Both the position numbers and the translations under genes were made by a program. A stretch of DNA of 64,000 bases from Chloroflexus aggregans DSM 9485 (GTDB lineage: Bacteria; Chloroflexota; Chloroflexia; Chloroflexales; Chloroflexaceae): positions 1,749,353 to 1,813,352 of the forward strand of contig NC_011831.1 in the NCBI RefSeq assembly GCF_000021945.1. The letters run 5' to 3'. Every line of letters begins with the position of its first letter. The first letter of the stretch is position 1. Below the pieces are notes generated by a model, which was given only the letters and a program-made list of their open reading frames with translations, did not search any database and was not told the origin of the DNA. This document shows, piece after piece, positions 45,256-54,729 of the stretch.

Positions 45256-46695
45256 CTACGGTTGTGGACGCAAATAGTTCAGTGACATCCACCCCTCTAT
45301 GCTCTGGCCGTTTAACTCAACCTGCACCTTGAGCCATGGAATATTATCGGCTATGACCGGCCCTTCCAACTTACGTACTACGACACCGTTGGGAACGACG
45401 GTAATAATCGTGTCCGAACGCGCACTCGGCTCCGAGCGCAGATTGAGTCCTTCGGCGATATTGACCACATACAGTTCAGGAGGTGCTCGACCCGGCCAAT
45501 TGAAATCGGGTAACGACCACGAGGGTATATCGGGCAACTGTGATGCTGCTCCGAAGCCCAACCGCTGAACGATCCAGGTTACGCCCCAAAATGAGAGGGC
45601 CGCAACGCCGAGCAACAGCATGATCATGACGAGAATGCCACCAACCGTTCGACTCCAGTGTTGTCGACGCAGACTATCAATATCGAACGAGCCGGTGAAC
45701 ACTTGACTCACGCGGTTACGGAGCGAGCTGGTCGGCATGGGTGAACGCACAACCGGTGCGACCTGTACCGATTTGGCATCTGATGGCATTTGATGATACG
45801 TCGATCCACCAACCGCCGGACGTCCACTCGTGCGCACCGGTTCGACGTTCAGCCGCCGCGTTGACACGGTGAGTTCGCGCCACAGATTGTTGATCGCCGT
45901 CACGAACGATTGGGCATCGGCAAAGCGGTGAACCGGATCATGCGCCGTTGCGCGGGCAATCAAGCGGTCAAGAGAGGGCACGTACATCGTTGGGCGTACC
46001 CGCGCCAGCGAAGGTACTGTTTGGGTTAAATGAGCCAGTGCCGTAGATTGAGCATCGTCACCGTGGATAGGACGTTGGCCGGTGATTAATTCAAACAGCA
46101 GAATACCCAAAGCATAGACAACACTCGACAACTGAGGTTCTTGGCCCCTACTCAGTTCGGGTGCGCGGTAATGGGCAAGATCGGCAGGGATGAGTTCGGG
46201 CGCAAAGAACCAGCTATCAACTAATTTGACCTGATCGTCGCCGACCAGAAGGAGATTGGCACTACTGATCGGCGGATGAAACAAGCCGAGAGGCGACTCC
46301 GATGAACGGTGGCTCTGGCACAAGGCGACCGCTTCTGCGACTTGGCGAACAATTGCCAGCGCTTGTTCGACGCTTAAAGCGCCAACACCTAAGAGCGGGC
46401 GTCCATCAACCGCTTCGGTGATGAGAAAAGGGCGGCTATTACTCTCACCGCTGTCAAACACTTCGAGGAACACCGGATGCGAACGACGCGCACTTTGTTT
46501 CGCTTCGGTAAGGAATTGCTCTCGTTTACGCAGATTGGTGCATAGCTCTTTGCGCAGCAAATAGATCAAGACCGGTCGTTGCAAACGAAGATCGGTTGCT
46601 TTGTACACCGTGGCAAGGCGTGATTCGCCAAGCATTGTGTGAACACGATAACGGCCAAACAGGACCGGTTCTTTTGATACGTCAGGAGAGGTCAT
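45256..46695 (-). CDS. Membrane pseudokinase with extracellular SH3b domain
   Basis: 479 aa. The N-terminal 280 residues have the Ser/Thr kinase fold (GRYRVHTMLGESRLATVYKA, YRAPELSRGQEP, YALGILLFELITGQRP). The VAIK Lys is Tyr (PVLIYLL), the HRD loop reads FHPPISSANLLL with both Arg and Asp lost, and DFG reads DSW. One membrane helix (VMIMLLLGVAALSFWGVTWI) precedes a bacterial SH3 domain (LNLRSEPSARSDTIITVV ... GWMSLNYLRP). It is most likely a non-catalytic ATP- or protein-binding receptor that senses the cell wall. Confidence 0.85.
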   Translation of the reverse strand: MTSPDVSKEPVLFGRYRVHTMLGESRLATVYKATDLRLQRPVLIYLLRKELCTNLRKREQFLTEAKQSARRSHPVFLEVFDSGESNSRPFLITEAVDGRPLLGVGALSVEQALAIVRQVAEAVALCQSHRSSESPLGLFHPPISSANLLLVGDDQVKLVDSWFFAPELIPADLAHYRAPELSRGQEPQLSSVVYALGILLFELITGQRPIHGDDAQSTALAHLTQTVPSLARVRPTMYVPSLDRLIARATAHDPVHRFADAQSFVTAINNLWRELTVSTRRLNVEPVRTSGRPAVGGSTYHQMPSDAKSVQVAPVVRSPMPTSSLRNRVSQVFTGSFDIDSLRRQHWSRTVGGILVMIMLLLGVAALSFWGVTWIVQRLGFGAASQLPDIPSWSLPDFNWPGRAPPELYVVNIAEGLNLRSEPSARSDTIITVVPNGVVVRKLEGPVIADNIPWLKVQVELNGQSIEGWMSLNYLRPQP

Positions 46696-46809
46696 GCTAT
46701 CGTCATCAATACAGTCGGGGTGACATTGAGCTAAGATAGCGAAGCGCGATAGAAAACCTTAGATGCCTCGCCTTCTGCACCCCTTACTATTTCCTCGTAT
46801 ATAGTATAC

Positions 46810-46837
46810 CGCCGGAGTGCATATTGTGCCTCCGGCG
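46810..46837 (-). terminator. Hairpin after the aminotransferase gene
   Basis: CGCCGGAG and CTCCGGCG arms (8 bp) with a 12-nt loop, 31 bp past the stop on the minus strand. No T-run follows, so it is a weak terminator call. Confidence 0.45.
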
Positions 46838-46867
46838 TGAGCAATCAATTGCTAGATAACGTGGGTC

Positions 46868-48214
46868 TTAGGCGACGCACGCCTCGATAGCGAGGGCAAA
46901 GCGCGCGACTGCTTCATCAGCTTGTGCCTTAGTAAGAATAAGCGGTGGGCAGAACCGAATCGTCGAGGCGCCACATGTCAACACCAGCAAGCCCTTGCGA
47001 AAACTCTCAACCATCACGGTATCGGCTAATGGGCCGTCAGGTTCACCCTGTGCGTTCACAAACTCCACCCCGATCATCAATCCACGTCCGCGCACCGTAC
47101 CGATCTGCGGAAAGCGCTGCTGCAACGCTTGCAGTTGCGTGAGCAAATACGTACCGACATCGGCAGCATTGGCCATCAATTCCTCTTCAACCATACAGAG
47201 CAATTCATACGCCACCGCACACGTCAGGCCATTGCCACCGTAGGTATTGCCGTGCGAGCCGGGCTGCCACCGGCGAGCCAGCTCGGTGCGGGCAATCATC
47301 GCGCCGAGCGGCAATCCACCGCCCAACCCCTTAGCCAAGGCGACAATATCCGGTACAATCCCCTCATGCTCGAACGCCCACATCTTCCCGGTACGTCCTA
47401 CCCCACTCTGCACCTCATCAACGATGAGCAAGATACCGTAGCGGTCGCAGATGGCGCGTAACCGAGATAATGCATCGGGCGGTGGCACAACATAGCCCCC
47501 TTCGCCTTGAATCGGTTCGATAATAATAGCCGCTACCTCTTCTGGGGGGGTAGTGGTTTTGAACAATACGTTCTCGATCACATCAAGACAGGCGATTTCA
47601 CACGACGGGAATTGGCGATTGATCGGACAACGGTAACAATTCGGGTAGAAAGTATGGCTCACACCGGGTAACAACGGAAAAAAGCCACGACGCTGGCGAG
47701 GCTTCGAGGCGGTTAGTGAGAGACTACCGTAGCTCCGTCCGTGAAACGCACCGTAAAACGCGATGATATTCTGCCGCCCGGTTACATAACGAGCCAGTTT
47801 GATACTTGCCTCAACTGCCTCGGTGCCACTGTTGGTAAAAAAGACTTGCCAGCCTTTTCCACCGGGCATTAAGGACACAAGCTTCTCGGCAGCCCGTACC
47901 ATCGGCTCGTTGTAGAAGTCGGTACCCGCCATATGGGTGAATCGCTGCAATTGATCGTGGGCTACCTTAATCAGACGTGGATGACAGTGACCGGCTGCCA
48001 GTACTGCAATGCCTGCATTCATGTCGAGAAAGCGATTCCCATCGACATCCCAAACTTCGCACCCTTGGGCATGGTCGATCACGAGCGGGTACACCCGACC
48101 GAGCGGGGCAATGACTTCATTGTCACGCGCTATGAGAGCTTGAGCAAGCGGGCCGGGAACCGATTCGGGCATATAATCGGCAGGCATGCGCGCCTTTTCG
48201 GTGTGAATGGTCAT
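46868..48214 (-). CDS. Class III PLP aminotransferase (4-aminobutyrate/acetylornithine type)
   Basis: 448-aa pyridoxal-phosphate enzyme with FTNSGTEAVEASIKLAR, FHGRSYGSLSLT, IIEPIQGEGGY, LIVDEVQSGVGRTG and the PLP Lys in ALAKGLGGGLPLG. The Cys-rich insert CYRCPINRQFPSCEIACLD is found in a subgroup close to GabT/leucine- or lysine-type omega-aminotransferases. The actual amine donor cannot be fixed. Start at 48214 is the first ATG with coding character; a TGCTCC-rich (minus-strand GGAGCA) ribosome site precedes it. Confidence 0.9.
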   Translation of the reverse strand: MTIHTEKARMPADYMPESVPGPLAQALIARDNEVIAPLGRVYPLVIDHAQGCEVWDVDGNRFLDMNAGIAVLAAGHCHPRLIKVAHDQLQRFTHMAGTDFYNEPMVRAAEKLVSLMPGGKGWQVFFTNSGTEAVEASIKLARYVTGRQNIIAFYGAFHGRSYGSLSLTASKPRQRRGFFPLLPGVSHTFYPNCYRCPINRQFPSCEIACLDVIENVLFKTTTPPEEVAAIIIEPIQGEGGYVVPPPDALSRLRAICDRYGILLIVDEVQSGVGRTGKMWAFEHEGIVPDIVALAKGLGGGLPLGAMIARTELARRWQPGSHGNTYGGNGLTCAVAYELLCMVEEELMANAADVGTYLLTQLQALQQRFPQIGTVRGRGLMIGVEFVNAQGEPDGPLADTVMVESFRKGLLVLTCGASTIRFCPPLILTKAQADEAVARFALAIEACVA

Positions 48215-48410
48215 AATGCTGCTCCTTTGCAGATGCGATTGTCAGGCTGCTATTGTAGCCTAACAGCAGTTTGAGCGTCAGGATGCTGCAAGGGAGAAAG
48301 GCGCTAGGGTGCGGTTTACAGATGCAGTGGGGAATCGTCAGGTGATACTGAAGCCAAAATGTAGTGAAAGACGCGAGAGATGGAATAACACCGCTCGCGT
48401 CTTCGTCAGG

Positions 48411-49435
48411 CTAAAACTCGGAGAAGACAATCCGCGGCGCCTTGTTTCGTCCGTGCTCGACATCGGCAAACGCTTCATTCACCTGCTCAAGCTTGCGGGT
48501 CTCGTAGAGGACGCGGGTCTTCCCGGCGGCATGGAGGGCAAATGTCTCGGCTAAATCGGCGCGGGTACCCACAATCGAGCCAATCACGTGAACACCCTTA
48601 AGGACGGTCTCGAAAATGGGTAACTGCATATAATTATCGGCGGGCAGCGCAACGAACACGATCCGGCCACCGCGCGCGAGCGATTGATACGCTTGTTCAA
48701 ACGCCTTGGGCGAAACGGCAACACAGATCGCTGCATCTACTCCGCCCCACTTCTTCAATTCTTCGACCGGGTCTTGGGTTTGCGCGTTAATCGTAATATC
48801 GGCACCAAGCTCTCGTGCAGTCTGCAACCGCTCATCGAGCAAATCGATGGCGGCCACCGTCGCGCCGGCAATCTTCGCATACTGCAACGCCAGATGGCCT
48901 AACCCACCGACACCAAAAATGGCTACCAGCTCAGATGGGCGCGCACCAGAAACTTTAACCGCTTTGTAGGTTGTGACACCGGCACACGTCAGTGGTGCCG
49001 CATCGAGCGGTGACACACCCGGTGGCACAATACCGACGTACTTCGCATAGGCCTTGGCGTACTGCGCATAGGCACCGTCGAGGAAGTAACCGGTATTGAG
49101 TTGACTTTCACAGAGCGTTTCCCAACCAGAGGCACAATACTTGCAGCCACCGCAGGCGTATCCAAGCCACGGGATCGCGACCCGATCGCCTTCCTTAACA
49201 TTCGTCACGCCTGTGCCAACACTCTCCACAATCCCGACACCTTCGTGGCCGGGAATGAACGGTAATTTGGGTTTTACCGGCCAATCGCCGTGCGCTGCAT
49301 GAATATCGGTGTGGCAAAGACCTGATGCTCGATCTTGACGACGATCTCTCCGAATCCCGGCTCTGGTTTAGGCACTTCTTCAATCTGTAACGGTTGCGTA
49401 AAATCATGCACCACCGCTGCTTTCATTGTCTTCAT
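48411..49435 (-). pseudogene. adhP: Zinc alcohol dehydrogenase (AdhP type) broken by a one-base frameshift
   Basis: The gene starts at ATG 49435 (AGGAGG 7 bp upstream; MKTMKAAVVHDFTQPLQIEE) and after about 36 codons shifts frame near 49330: the codon pair expected as GAG GCA is missing one G, and the other frame then continues with ASGLCHTDIHAAHGDWPVKP and the remainder (GCKYCASGWETLCESQLNTG zinc site, GVGGLGHLALQYAKIAG NAD site) to the stop at 48411. All family residues are present across the join. It could be a recent inactivation or a single-base error in the sequence. Confidence 0.85.
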
Positions 49436-49743
49436 TGACAATCCTCCTACGCTCCTGATGATCTCTTGCCGACATACCTACCGTAAGTCCCTGGGGTCTG
49501 ATGGTTTCGGATTGTTGAGAATAATGATGAATATAGGTTATCATGATGAATTTACCATGTCAAGAATTTCAATTAAAAAATGAGTGATAGAATCAGCAAC
49601 TATAGACACTGTTTATACAGTCACAAACTTATTGAGATTTTAAATAATTACAAAGTAAACATATCGTAGGTTATAAGCTCATATCGATCCATCTCAAGCG
49701 TGGCGCTCGACAGCACGTCACATCCTTGATCGCATAGCAAGCC
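49436..49743. other. AT-rich intergenic stretch
   Basis: Between adhP and ettA lies a region whose centre (about 49540-49680) is strongly AT-rich compared with the surroundings. No reading frame with family character and no RNA gene were recognised. It probably contains the adhP promoter. Confidence 0.5.
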
Positions 49744-49744
49744 A

Positions 49745-49771
49745 AAAACCATCCCCATCGGGATGGTTTTT
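49745..49771 (-). terminator. Terminator of ettA
   Basis: AAAACCATCCC-CATC-GGGATGGTTTTT reads on the minus strand as an 11-bp stem with a 4-nt loop followed by T residues, 27 bp past the ettA stop. Confidence 0.8.
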
Positions 49772-49797
49772 ATCGAACGTGACTTGTGAACCGGTAA

Positions 49798-51474
49798 CTA
49801 CCGTGTCAACTTACGATACACAATCCGGTGCGGATGATCGGCCGCAGCACCTTTACGACGGCGGTAATCGACAACGTATTCCGAATAGGTACCGGAGAAC
49901 CAAACAACCTGGCTATCACCCTCAAAGGCGAGGATATGAGTTGCCACGCGGTCGAGGAACCAGCGGTCGTGCGAGATGATCAGCGCACAACCGGCAAAGT
50001 TTTCGAGACCTTCCTCCAATGCACGCAGGGTATGCACATCGAGATCGTTGGTCGGCTCATCGAGCAACAGCACATTCGCTCCCGACTTCAGAATGCGCGC
50101 GAGATGTACCCGATTACGCTCACCACCAGAAAGACTACCAACCAACTTCTGCTGATCGCTACCACTAAAGTTAAAGCGCGCGCAATAGGCGCGAGAATTC
50201 ACCTGCCGCCCACCGAGGATTATCTGGTCGTTCCCTTCTGAAATCGCTTCCCATACCGTCTGCTTCGGGTCGAGTACCTCACGGCTCTGATCAACGTAGC
50301 CAAGTTTCACCGAGGCACCGATTTCGAGCGTCCCGCTGTCAGGCTGCTCTTGGCCAACAATCATCCGAAACAGGGTCGTCTTCCCGGCGCCATTCGGACC
50401 AACGATACCGACAATCGCCCCGGGCGGGACATCAAAGCTAAGATTTTCGTAAAGCAGCTTATCACCGTAAGCTTTACTGATATTCGTCGCCCGAATCACC
50501 AGATCACCAAGCCGCGGACCGGGCGGGATGTAGATCTCCAACTCGCGGTCACGCTGATCTTGATTTTCGCCGAGCAGCCGTTCGTAGGCAGCAATGCGCG
50601 CTTTCGACTTCGCATGACGACCTTTCGGCGTCATATTGATCCATTCCAACTCACGCTGTAACGCCTTCTGGCGCTGGGTCTCGGCTTTCTCGGTTGCAGC
50701 CAATCGCTGCTGCTTCTGTTCGAGCCAGCTTGAATAGTTGCCACGCCACGGAATACCGTGCCCACGTTCGAGTTCGAGAATCCAGCCGGCAACGTTGTTC
50801 AGAAAATGCCGGTCGTGAGTGACCGCAATCACCGTTCCCTTATACTCTTGCAAGTGGCGTTCCAGCCACGCCACCGACTCGGCGTCAAGGTGGTTGGTCG
50901 GCTCATCGAGCAACAGAATATCCGGTTGTTGCAACAGCAAGCGGCACAGCGCCACCCGCCGCCGCTCACCACCCGACAACACCGCTACCGGTGTATCGCC
51001 CGGAGGACAGCGCAACGCATCCATCGCCAACTCAAGCCGGCTATCAAGATTCCAACCATCGACGTGATCAATTTTTTCTTGCAACTCGGCTTGCTCGGCG
51101 ATTAACGCATCGTAGTCGGCATCAGGATGGTTAAATTGCTCGGTAATTTCATCATAGCGACGCAGCAGCGCTACCACCTCGGCCATACCCTCTTCAACCA
51201 CCTCACGTACCGTCTTGGTGGTATCGAGGTACGGCTCCTGTTCGAGCAGACCCACCGTGTAGCCGGGAGCACGAGTAATCTCACCGGTGTAATCCTGGTC
51301 AATCCCGGCCATAATCCGCAACAGCGAACTTTTGCCGGAACCATTGGCCCCGATCACACCGATCTTTGCGCCATAAAAGAACGAGAGACTGATGTCTTTG
51401 AGTATCTCACGGTTGGGCGGTACTACTTTGCCCACCCGATACATCGAAAAGATTATCTTCTGCGTATCGGTCAT
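49798..51474 (-). CDS. ettA: ABC-F protein EttA (energy-dependent translational throttle)
   Basis: 558-aa soluble protein with two ATPase domains and no membrane part. Domain 1: GANGSGKSS, LSGGERRRVALCRLL, LLLDEPTNHLDAESV; domain 2: [39 protein letters not shown]. The arm insert (about 90-130) and the P-site tRNA-interaction linker with WINMTPKGRHAKSKARI are characteristic of EttA. It binds the ribosomal E site and gates entry into elongation according to ADP/ATP ratio. Length matches the family (about 555). Confidence 0.95.
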   Translation of the reverse strand: MTDTQKIIFSMYRVGKVVPPNREILKDISLSFFYGAKIGVIGANGSGKSSLLRIMAGIDQDYTGEITRAPGYTVGLLEQEPYLDTTKTVREVVEEGMAEVVALLRRYDEITEQFNHPDADYDALIAEQAELQEKIDHVDGWNLDSRLELAMDALRCPPGDTPVAVLSGGERRRVALCRLLLQQPDILLLDEPTNHLDAESVAWLERHLQEYKGTVIAVTHDRHFLNNVAGWILELERGHGIPWRGNYSSWLEQKQQRLAATEKAETQRQKALQRELEWINMTPKGRHAKSKARIAAYERLLGENQDQRDRELEIYIPPGPRLGDLVIRATNISKAYGDKLLYENLSFDVPPGAIVGIVGPNGAGKTTLFRMIVGQEQPDSGTLEIGASVKLGYVDQSREVLDPKQTVWEAISEGNDQIILGGRQVNSRAYCARFNFSGSDQQKLVGSLSGGERNRVHLARILKSGANVLLLDEPTNDLDVHTLRALEEGLENFAGCALIISHDRWFLDRVATHILAFEGDSQVVWFSGTYSEYVVDYRRRKGAAADHPHRIVYRKLTR

Positions 51475-51617
51475 GCATCACTCCTTGCTTTGGGTTATAT
51501 TGTCTCTAGTGTAACATATCTCCGGGGCCGGTCTGGGTGGTACTGCCGTCCTCGATAACCGATCCCCGTCTCGGAACAATCCATCGGAGGGTTGACAACA
51601 CACGGTTCAGCTTGTGG

Positions 51618-51623
51618 TATAAT
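51618..51623 (+). promoter_or_regulatory. -10 box of the tRNA-Gln gene
   Basis: Perfect TATAAT 11 bp upstream of the mature tRNA. TTGACA at 51592-51597 is a good -35 sequence but 20 bp away, longer than optimal. Confidence 0.55.
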
Positions 51624-51634
51624 AGCTGACGGGA

Positions 51635-51708
51635 TGCCGGGTTGTGTAATGGCAGCACAGCGGACTTTGGATCCGTTTGTCCAGGTTCGAGTCCTGGCCC
51701 GGCAGCCA
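51635..51708 (+). tRNA. tRNA-Gln (anticodon TTG)
   Basis: The acceptor stem TGCCGGG pairs with CCCGGCA, followed by discriminator G and an encoded CCA. The D arm contains GTAATGGCAGC, the anticodon stem-loop is GCGGA-CTTTGGA-TCCGT (anticodon TTG, Gln), and the T arm is CCAGG-TTCGAGT-CCTGG. Total 71 nt plus CCA. Since gatA is present in this genome, Gln-tRNA might be made by transamidation. Confidence 0.96.
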
Positions 51709-51807
51709 GTTCATTTTTACCGTGCTGCGGGCAATGAAACGACTGAACACACACAACTGGCTATCAGGAACAGTGGTCAGAGTTTCTAGCTCGGCCAAGT
51801 GATGAGG

Positions 51808-51835
51808 TGCGCAGTGAGTATGCTCGCTGCGCGTT
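51808..51835 (+). terminator. Hairpin between tRNA-Gln and prs
   Basis: GCGCAGTGAG and CTCGCTGCGC pair with one G-T over a short loop, followed by GTTTCT. It could end the tRNA transcript. Confidence 0.5.
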
Positions 51836-51863
51836 TCTATCTCAGGAAAGAATTGATGACATC

Positions 51864-52802
51864 ATGGACGGTCGTCTGCTGATTTTTACCGGCAACGCCA
51901 ATCCGGCGTTAGCCCAAGAGATTGCCCGCAACCTGCGCATCAATCTTGGGCGGGCGCTCGTCGGCACCTTCAAAAACGGCGAGACACGGGTCAAGATCCA
52001 CGATAACGTGCGCGGCTGTGATGTGTTTGTGATCCAGCCAACCTGCACCCCCGTCGATCACCATCTTATGGAACTGCTGATCATGATCGACGCTTTTCGC
52101 CGAGCATCAGCCGCTCGGGTGACAGCAGTTATTCCCTACTACGGCTACGCCAAGCAAGAGAAGAAGACGTCAGGCCGCGAGCCAATTACGGCAAAGCTGG
52201 TGGCGAACCTTATTCGCACCGCCGGCGCCGACCGCGTCTTGACGATGGATCTGCACGCACCGGCAATTGAGGGCTTTTTCGATATTCCGGTCGACCACTT
52301 ACAAGCCTCCCCATTATTGGCCGACTATATTCGCGACCTCAACTTACCGAACCCGGTGGTTGTCTCGCCGGATACCGGTGGTGTGGGTAGGGCCAACCGC
52401 TTCCGCGAACGGATCGGGGCCGGCCTCGCTATTATCGCTAAGCAGCGCCCAGAGCCGGACACGGCTGAAGTCATTGAGATGGTTGGTGAGGTCGAAGGCA
52501 AAACGGCGATTATCGTCGATGATATGATCTCGACCGGCGGTACCCTGATCGAAGCAGCCCAAACGCTCTTGGCGCGTGGAGCGCGTGCGGTCTATGCCTG
52601 TGCAACCCACGGTATCTTTGCCGATGATGCGCTGAAACTGATCGCTCAATCTGACCTGATCGAGACGATTGTCACCAATACCATTCCACAACCACCTGAA
52701 GCTGCTGCGGCTCGCGTGCGCACTATTAGCGTCGCACCGCTATTCGCCGAAGCTATTATGCGCATCCATAAGGATCTCTCGCTCAGCGCGCTTTTTTCTT
52801 GA
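51864..52802 (+). CDS. prs: Ribose-phosphate pyrophosphokinase
   Basis: 312-aa enzyme making PRPP from ribose 5-phosphate and ATP for nucleotide, His and Trp synthesis. It has the N-terminal MDGRLLIFTGNANPALAQEI, the flexible-loop segment YGYAKQEKKTSGREPITAKL (Mg-ATP binding), and the PRPP-binding site IIVDDMISTGGTLIEAAQ. Start at 51864 gives the typical family length; a longer frame upstream runs into the hairpin at 51808. Confidence 0.95.
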   Translation: MDGRLLIFTGNANPALAQEIARNLRINLGRALVGTFKNGETRVKIHDNVRGCDVFVIQPTCTPVDHHLMELLIMIDAFRRASAARVTAVIPYYGYAKQEKKTSGREPITAKLVANLIRTAGADRVLTMDLHAPAIEGFFDIPVDHLQASPLLADYIRDLNLPNPVVVSPDTGGVGRANRFRERIGAGLAIIAKQRPEPDTAEVIEMVGEVEGKTAIIVDDMISTGGTLIEAAQTLLARGARAVYACATHGIFADDALKLIAQSDLIETIVTNTIPQPPEAAAARVRTISVAPLFAEAIMRIHKDLSLSALFS

Positions 52803-52809
52803 TGATATG

Positions 52810-52853
52810 GCTTACCGCGTCTGAACCTACATGGTATACAGACGCGGGTAAGC
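52810..52853 (+). terminator. Terminator-like hairpin after prs
   Basis: GCTTACC-GCGTCTG pairs with CAGACGC-GGGTAAGC (15 bp, one bulged base) 7 bp past the prs stop. No T-run. Confidence 0.5.
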
Positions 52854-52896
52854 ATACTGCGTGCAATACTGTCTCCCAGAAAGGAGGAGGATCGAT

Positions 52897-54240
52897 TTGG
52901 AGGACCCCGGCCCTAGTTCGATAATCATCGGCATCGGCCTCTGTCTTATTATGCTCGGTATTACCTCGGCTGCCGATACGGTCATGATGATGGTTAGCCG
53001 TCCTCGTCTGCACGCCCTTCTGGCTTCGGCCGGTCTTGGTAGCCAACGCTTCACTGCCCATTTTCTCGATGAGCCATACCGGATCAAGTCAGCCATCATC
53101 TTTCTCAATACGGCGCTGACGATTATGGTAACAGCGCTGACCATTCACCTCACGATGCCGTATGGTTTGACCGTCGTCATCGGTGGTATGGCAATCCTCT
53201 TGTTTTCCATCCTGCTCCTGAGTGAGGTTATCGCAAAAGCGCTCGCTCGTCGCAACCCGGATACGACTATTCTTGTACTGGCCCGCCCACTGGTTGCAGT
53301 CGCAACGATTTTGTGGCCGTTAATGGCTATCATCAATGTTATCACCCGACCGATCTTTACCCTCGTGAGTGGTCAGCCGGCGCCACCGGCGCCGCTCGTA
53401 ACCGAAGAAGAGCTGCGCTTGATGATGAGTGCCGGTGAAGAGGCCGGCTGGATCGAACACGAAGAGCGCGAAATGATCGAGGGGGTGATGGACTTTGGCG
53501 ACACCTTGGTGCGCGAGATTATGATCCCGCGGGTCGATGTCGTAGCGCTCGAAGTCAATAGTTCGCTCGATCGAGCACTCGATGTAGCGATTACACGCGG
53601 TCATTCACGGATTCCGGTCTATGAAGAGACTATTGATAATGTGGTTGGTATTTTGTATGCCAAAGACCTGATCCCCGTGTTGCGCGATGGCCGGCGTGAT
53701 ACGCCGCTACGCGATCTGATCCGTCCGGCCTACTTCGTCCCAATGACGATGAAGGTCACTGCACTGTTAGAGGATCTCCAACGCCGGCGCGTCCATATGG
53801 CAATTGTCGTTGATGAATACGGTGGCACCGCCGGAATTGTCACGCTGGAAGATCTGCTCGAGCAGATTGTCGGTGAAATTCGTGATGAATATGATACAGA
53901 AGAACCGGCGATTGTCGAGGTAGGGCCACACGAGTTCATTGTCGATGCGCGCGTCCCGATTGATGACATCGCCGAGTTGCTTGAGGTCGAATTCCCGGCT
54001 ACTACTGCCGATCGGATCGGCGGCCTCGTTTACGAGCAACTAGGTCGTATTCCGCGGGTGGGGGATGAAGTAACGTGTGGTGATGTTACCATCACGGTAT
54101 TGTCCATCAAAGGCATTCGCGCTGAACGCTTACGTGTCATTCGCCAACAGCCGGCCCAGAACCAAGCGGCAGCACCGGCTGAGGCAGACAAACCGCTGTT
54201 GCCGCTCCCGCAAGAAGTGCATGGATCCAGTGGACCTTGA
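52897..54240 (+). CDS. CNNM/HlyC-CorC family membrane protein (DUF21, CBS pair, CorC domain)
   Basis: 447 aa: an N-terminal DUF21 membrane domain with three to four helices (residues about 8-145), a CBS pair (REIMIPRVDVVALEV; FVPMTMKVTALLEDLQRRRV with IVVDEYGGTAGIVTLEDLLE), and a C-terminal CorC/HlyC domain (HEFIVDARVPIDDIAELLEV). Homologues export or regulate Mg2+ and Co2+. A TTG start at 52897 is favoured because AAGGAGGAGG lies 6 bp upstream; a GTG at 52861 has no such site. It overlaps cdd by 20 bp. Confidence 0.85.
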   Translation: MEDPGPSSIIIGIGLCLIMLGITSAADTVMMMVSRPRLHALLASAGLGSQRFTAHFLDEPYRIKSAIIFLNTALTIMVTALTIHLTMPYGLTVVIGGMAILLFSILLLSEVIAKALARRNPDTTILVLARPLVAVATILWPLMAIINVITRPIFTLVSGQPAPPAPLVTEEELRLMMSAGEEAGWIEHEEREMIEGVMDFGDTLVREIMIPRVDVVALEVNSSLDRALDVAITRGHSRIPVYEETIDNVVGILYAKDLIPVLRDGRRDTPLRDLIRPAYFVPMTMKVTALLEDLQRRRVHMAIVVDEYGGTAGIVTLEDLLEQIVGEIRDEYDTEEPAIVEVGPHEFIVDARVPIDDIAELLEVEFPATTADRIGGLVYEQLGRIPRVGDEVTCGDVTITVLSIKGIRAERLRVIRQQPAQNQAAAPAEADKPLLPLPQEVHGSSGP

Positions 54241-54631
54241 ACGGCTCATTGCGGCAGCTTTAGCTGCCCAACGCCGTGCATATGCACCATATTCACAGTT
54301 TGCCGTGGGCGCTGCCGTTCTTACCGCAAATGGACATATCTTTAGCGGGGCAAATATCGAAAATGCCTCGTACCCGCTCACGATCTGCGCCGAACGGGTG
54401 GCACTCTTTTGCGCCCACATGGCCGCCGCCGGACCGGTGACGGCACTGGCAGTAGTAACGCCAACACCTACCGTCGCCAGTCCGTGCGGTGCTTGCCGAC
54501 AGGTAATCTTTGAGTTAGCGCCGCACGCTCAGATCGTACTGCTTAATGCCGATGGCAGTGATCGGCGGTTTACCACGCCCGCCGAGTTGCTCCCCTACGG
54601 GTTCGGCCCTGAACAATTGCACGAACGATAA
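54221..54631 (+). CDS. cdd: Cytidine deaminase
   Basis: 136-aa homotetrameric type: it deaminates cytidine and deoxycytidine. Zinc ligands and the catalytic Glu lie in CAERVALF and PCGACRQV, and FAVGAAVLTANG with GANIENASYPLTICAE is diagnostic. The ATG at 54221 is inside the preceding gene's end, so translation is coupled. No pyrimidine operon is adjacent. Confidence 0.95.
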   Translation: MDPVDLERLIAAALAAQRRAYAPYSQFAVGAAVLTANGHIFSGANIENASYPLTICAERVALFCAHMAAAGPVTALAVVTPTPTVASPCGACRQVIFELAPHAQIVLLNADGSDRRFTTPAELLPYGFGPEQLHER

Positions 54632-54723
54632 GCCTCGATCCGAGTGATGGTGATTAGGTGGACGCCACGCAGCCACATGCATACCTTCGCGTGGACGACC
54701 GCCACGCGGCCACACACCATAGG

Positions 54724-54729
54724 TACTTA
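54724..54729. repeat. Target-site duplication, left copy
   Basis: TACTTA directly precedes the left inverted repeat of the IS982-type element; the same hexamer follows its right end at 55698-55703. Confidence 0.7.

Noticed and set aside
54640-54722. Small antisense gene between cdd and the IS982 element
   Set aside because: The sequence consists of two imperfect GTGGACG...GCCACGC repeats and has no coding character.
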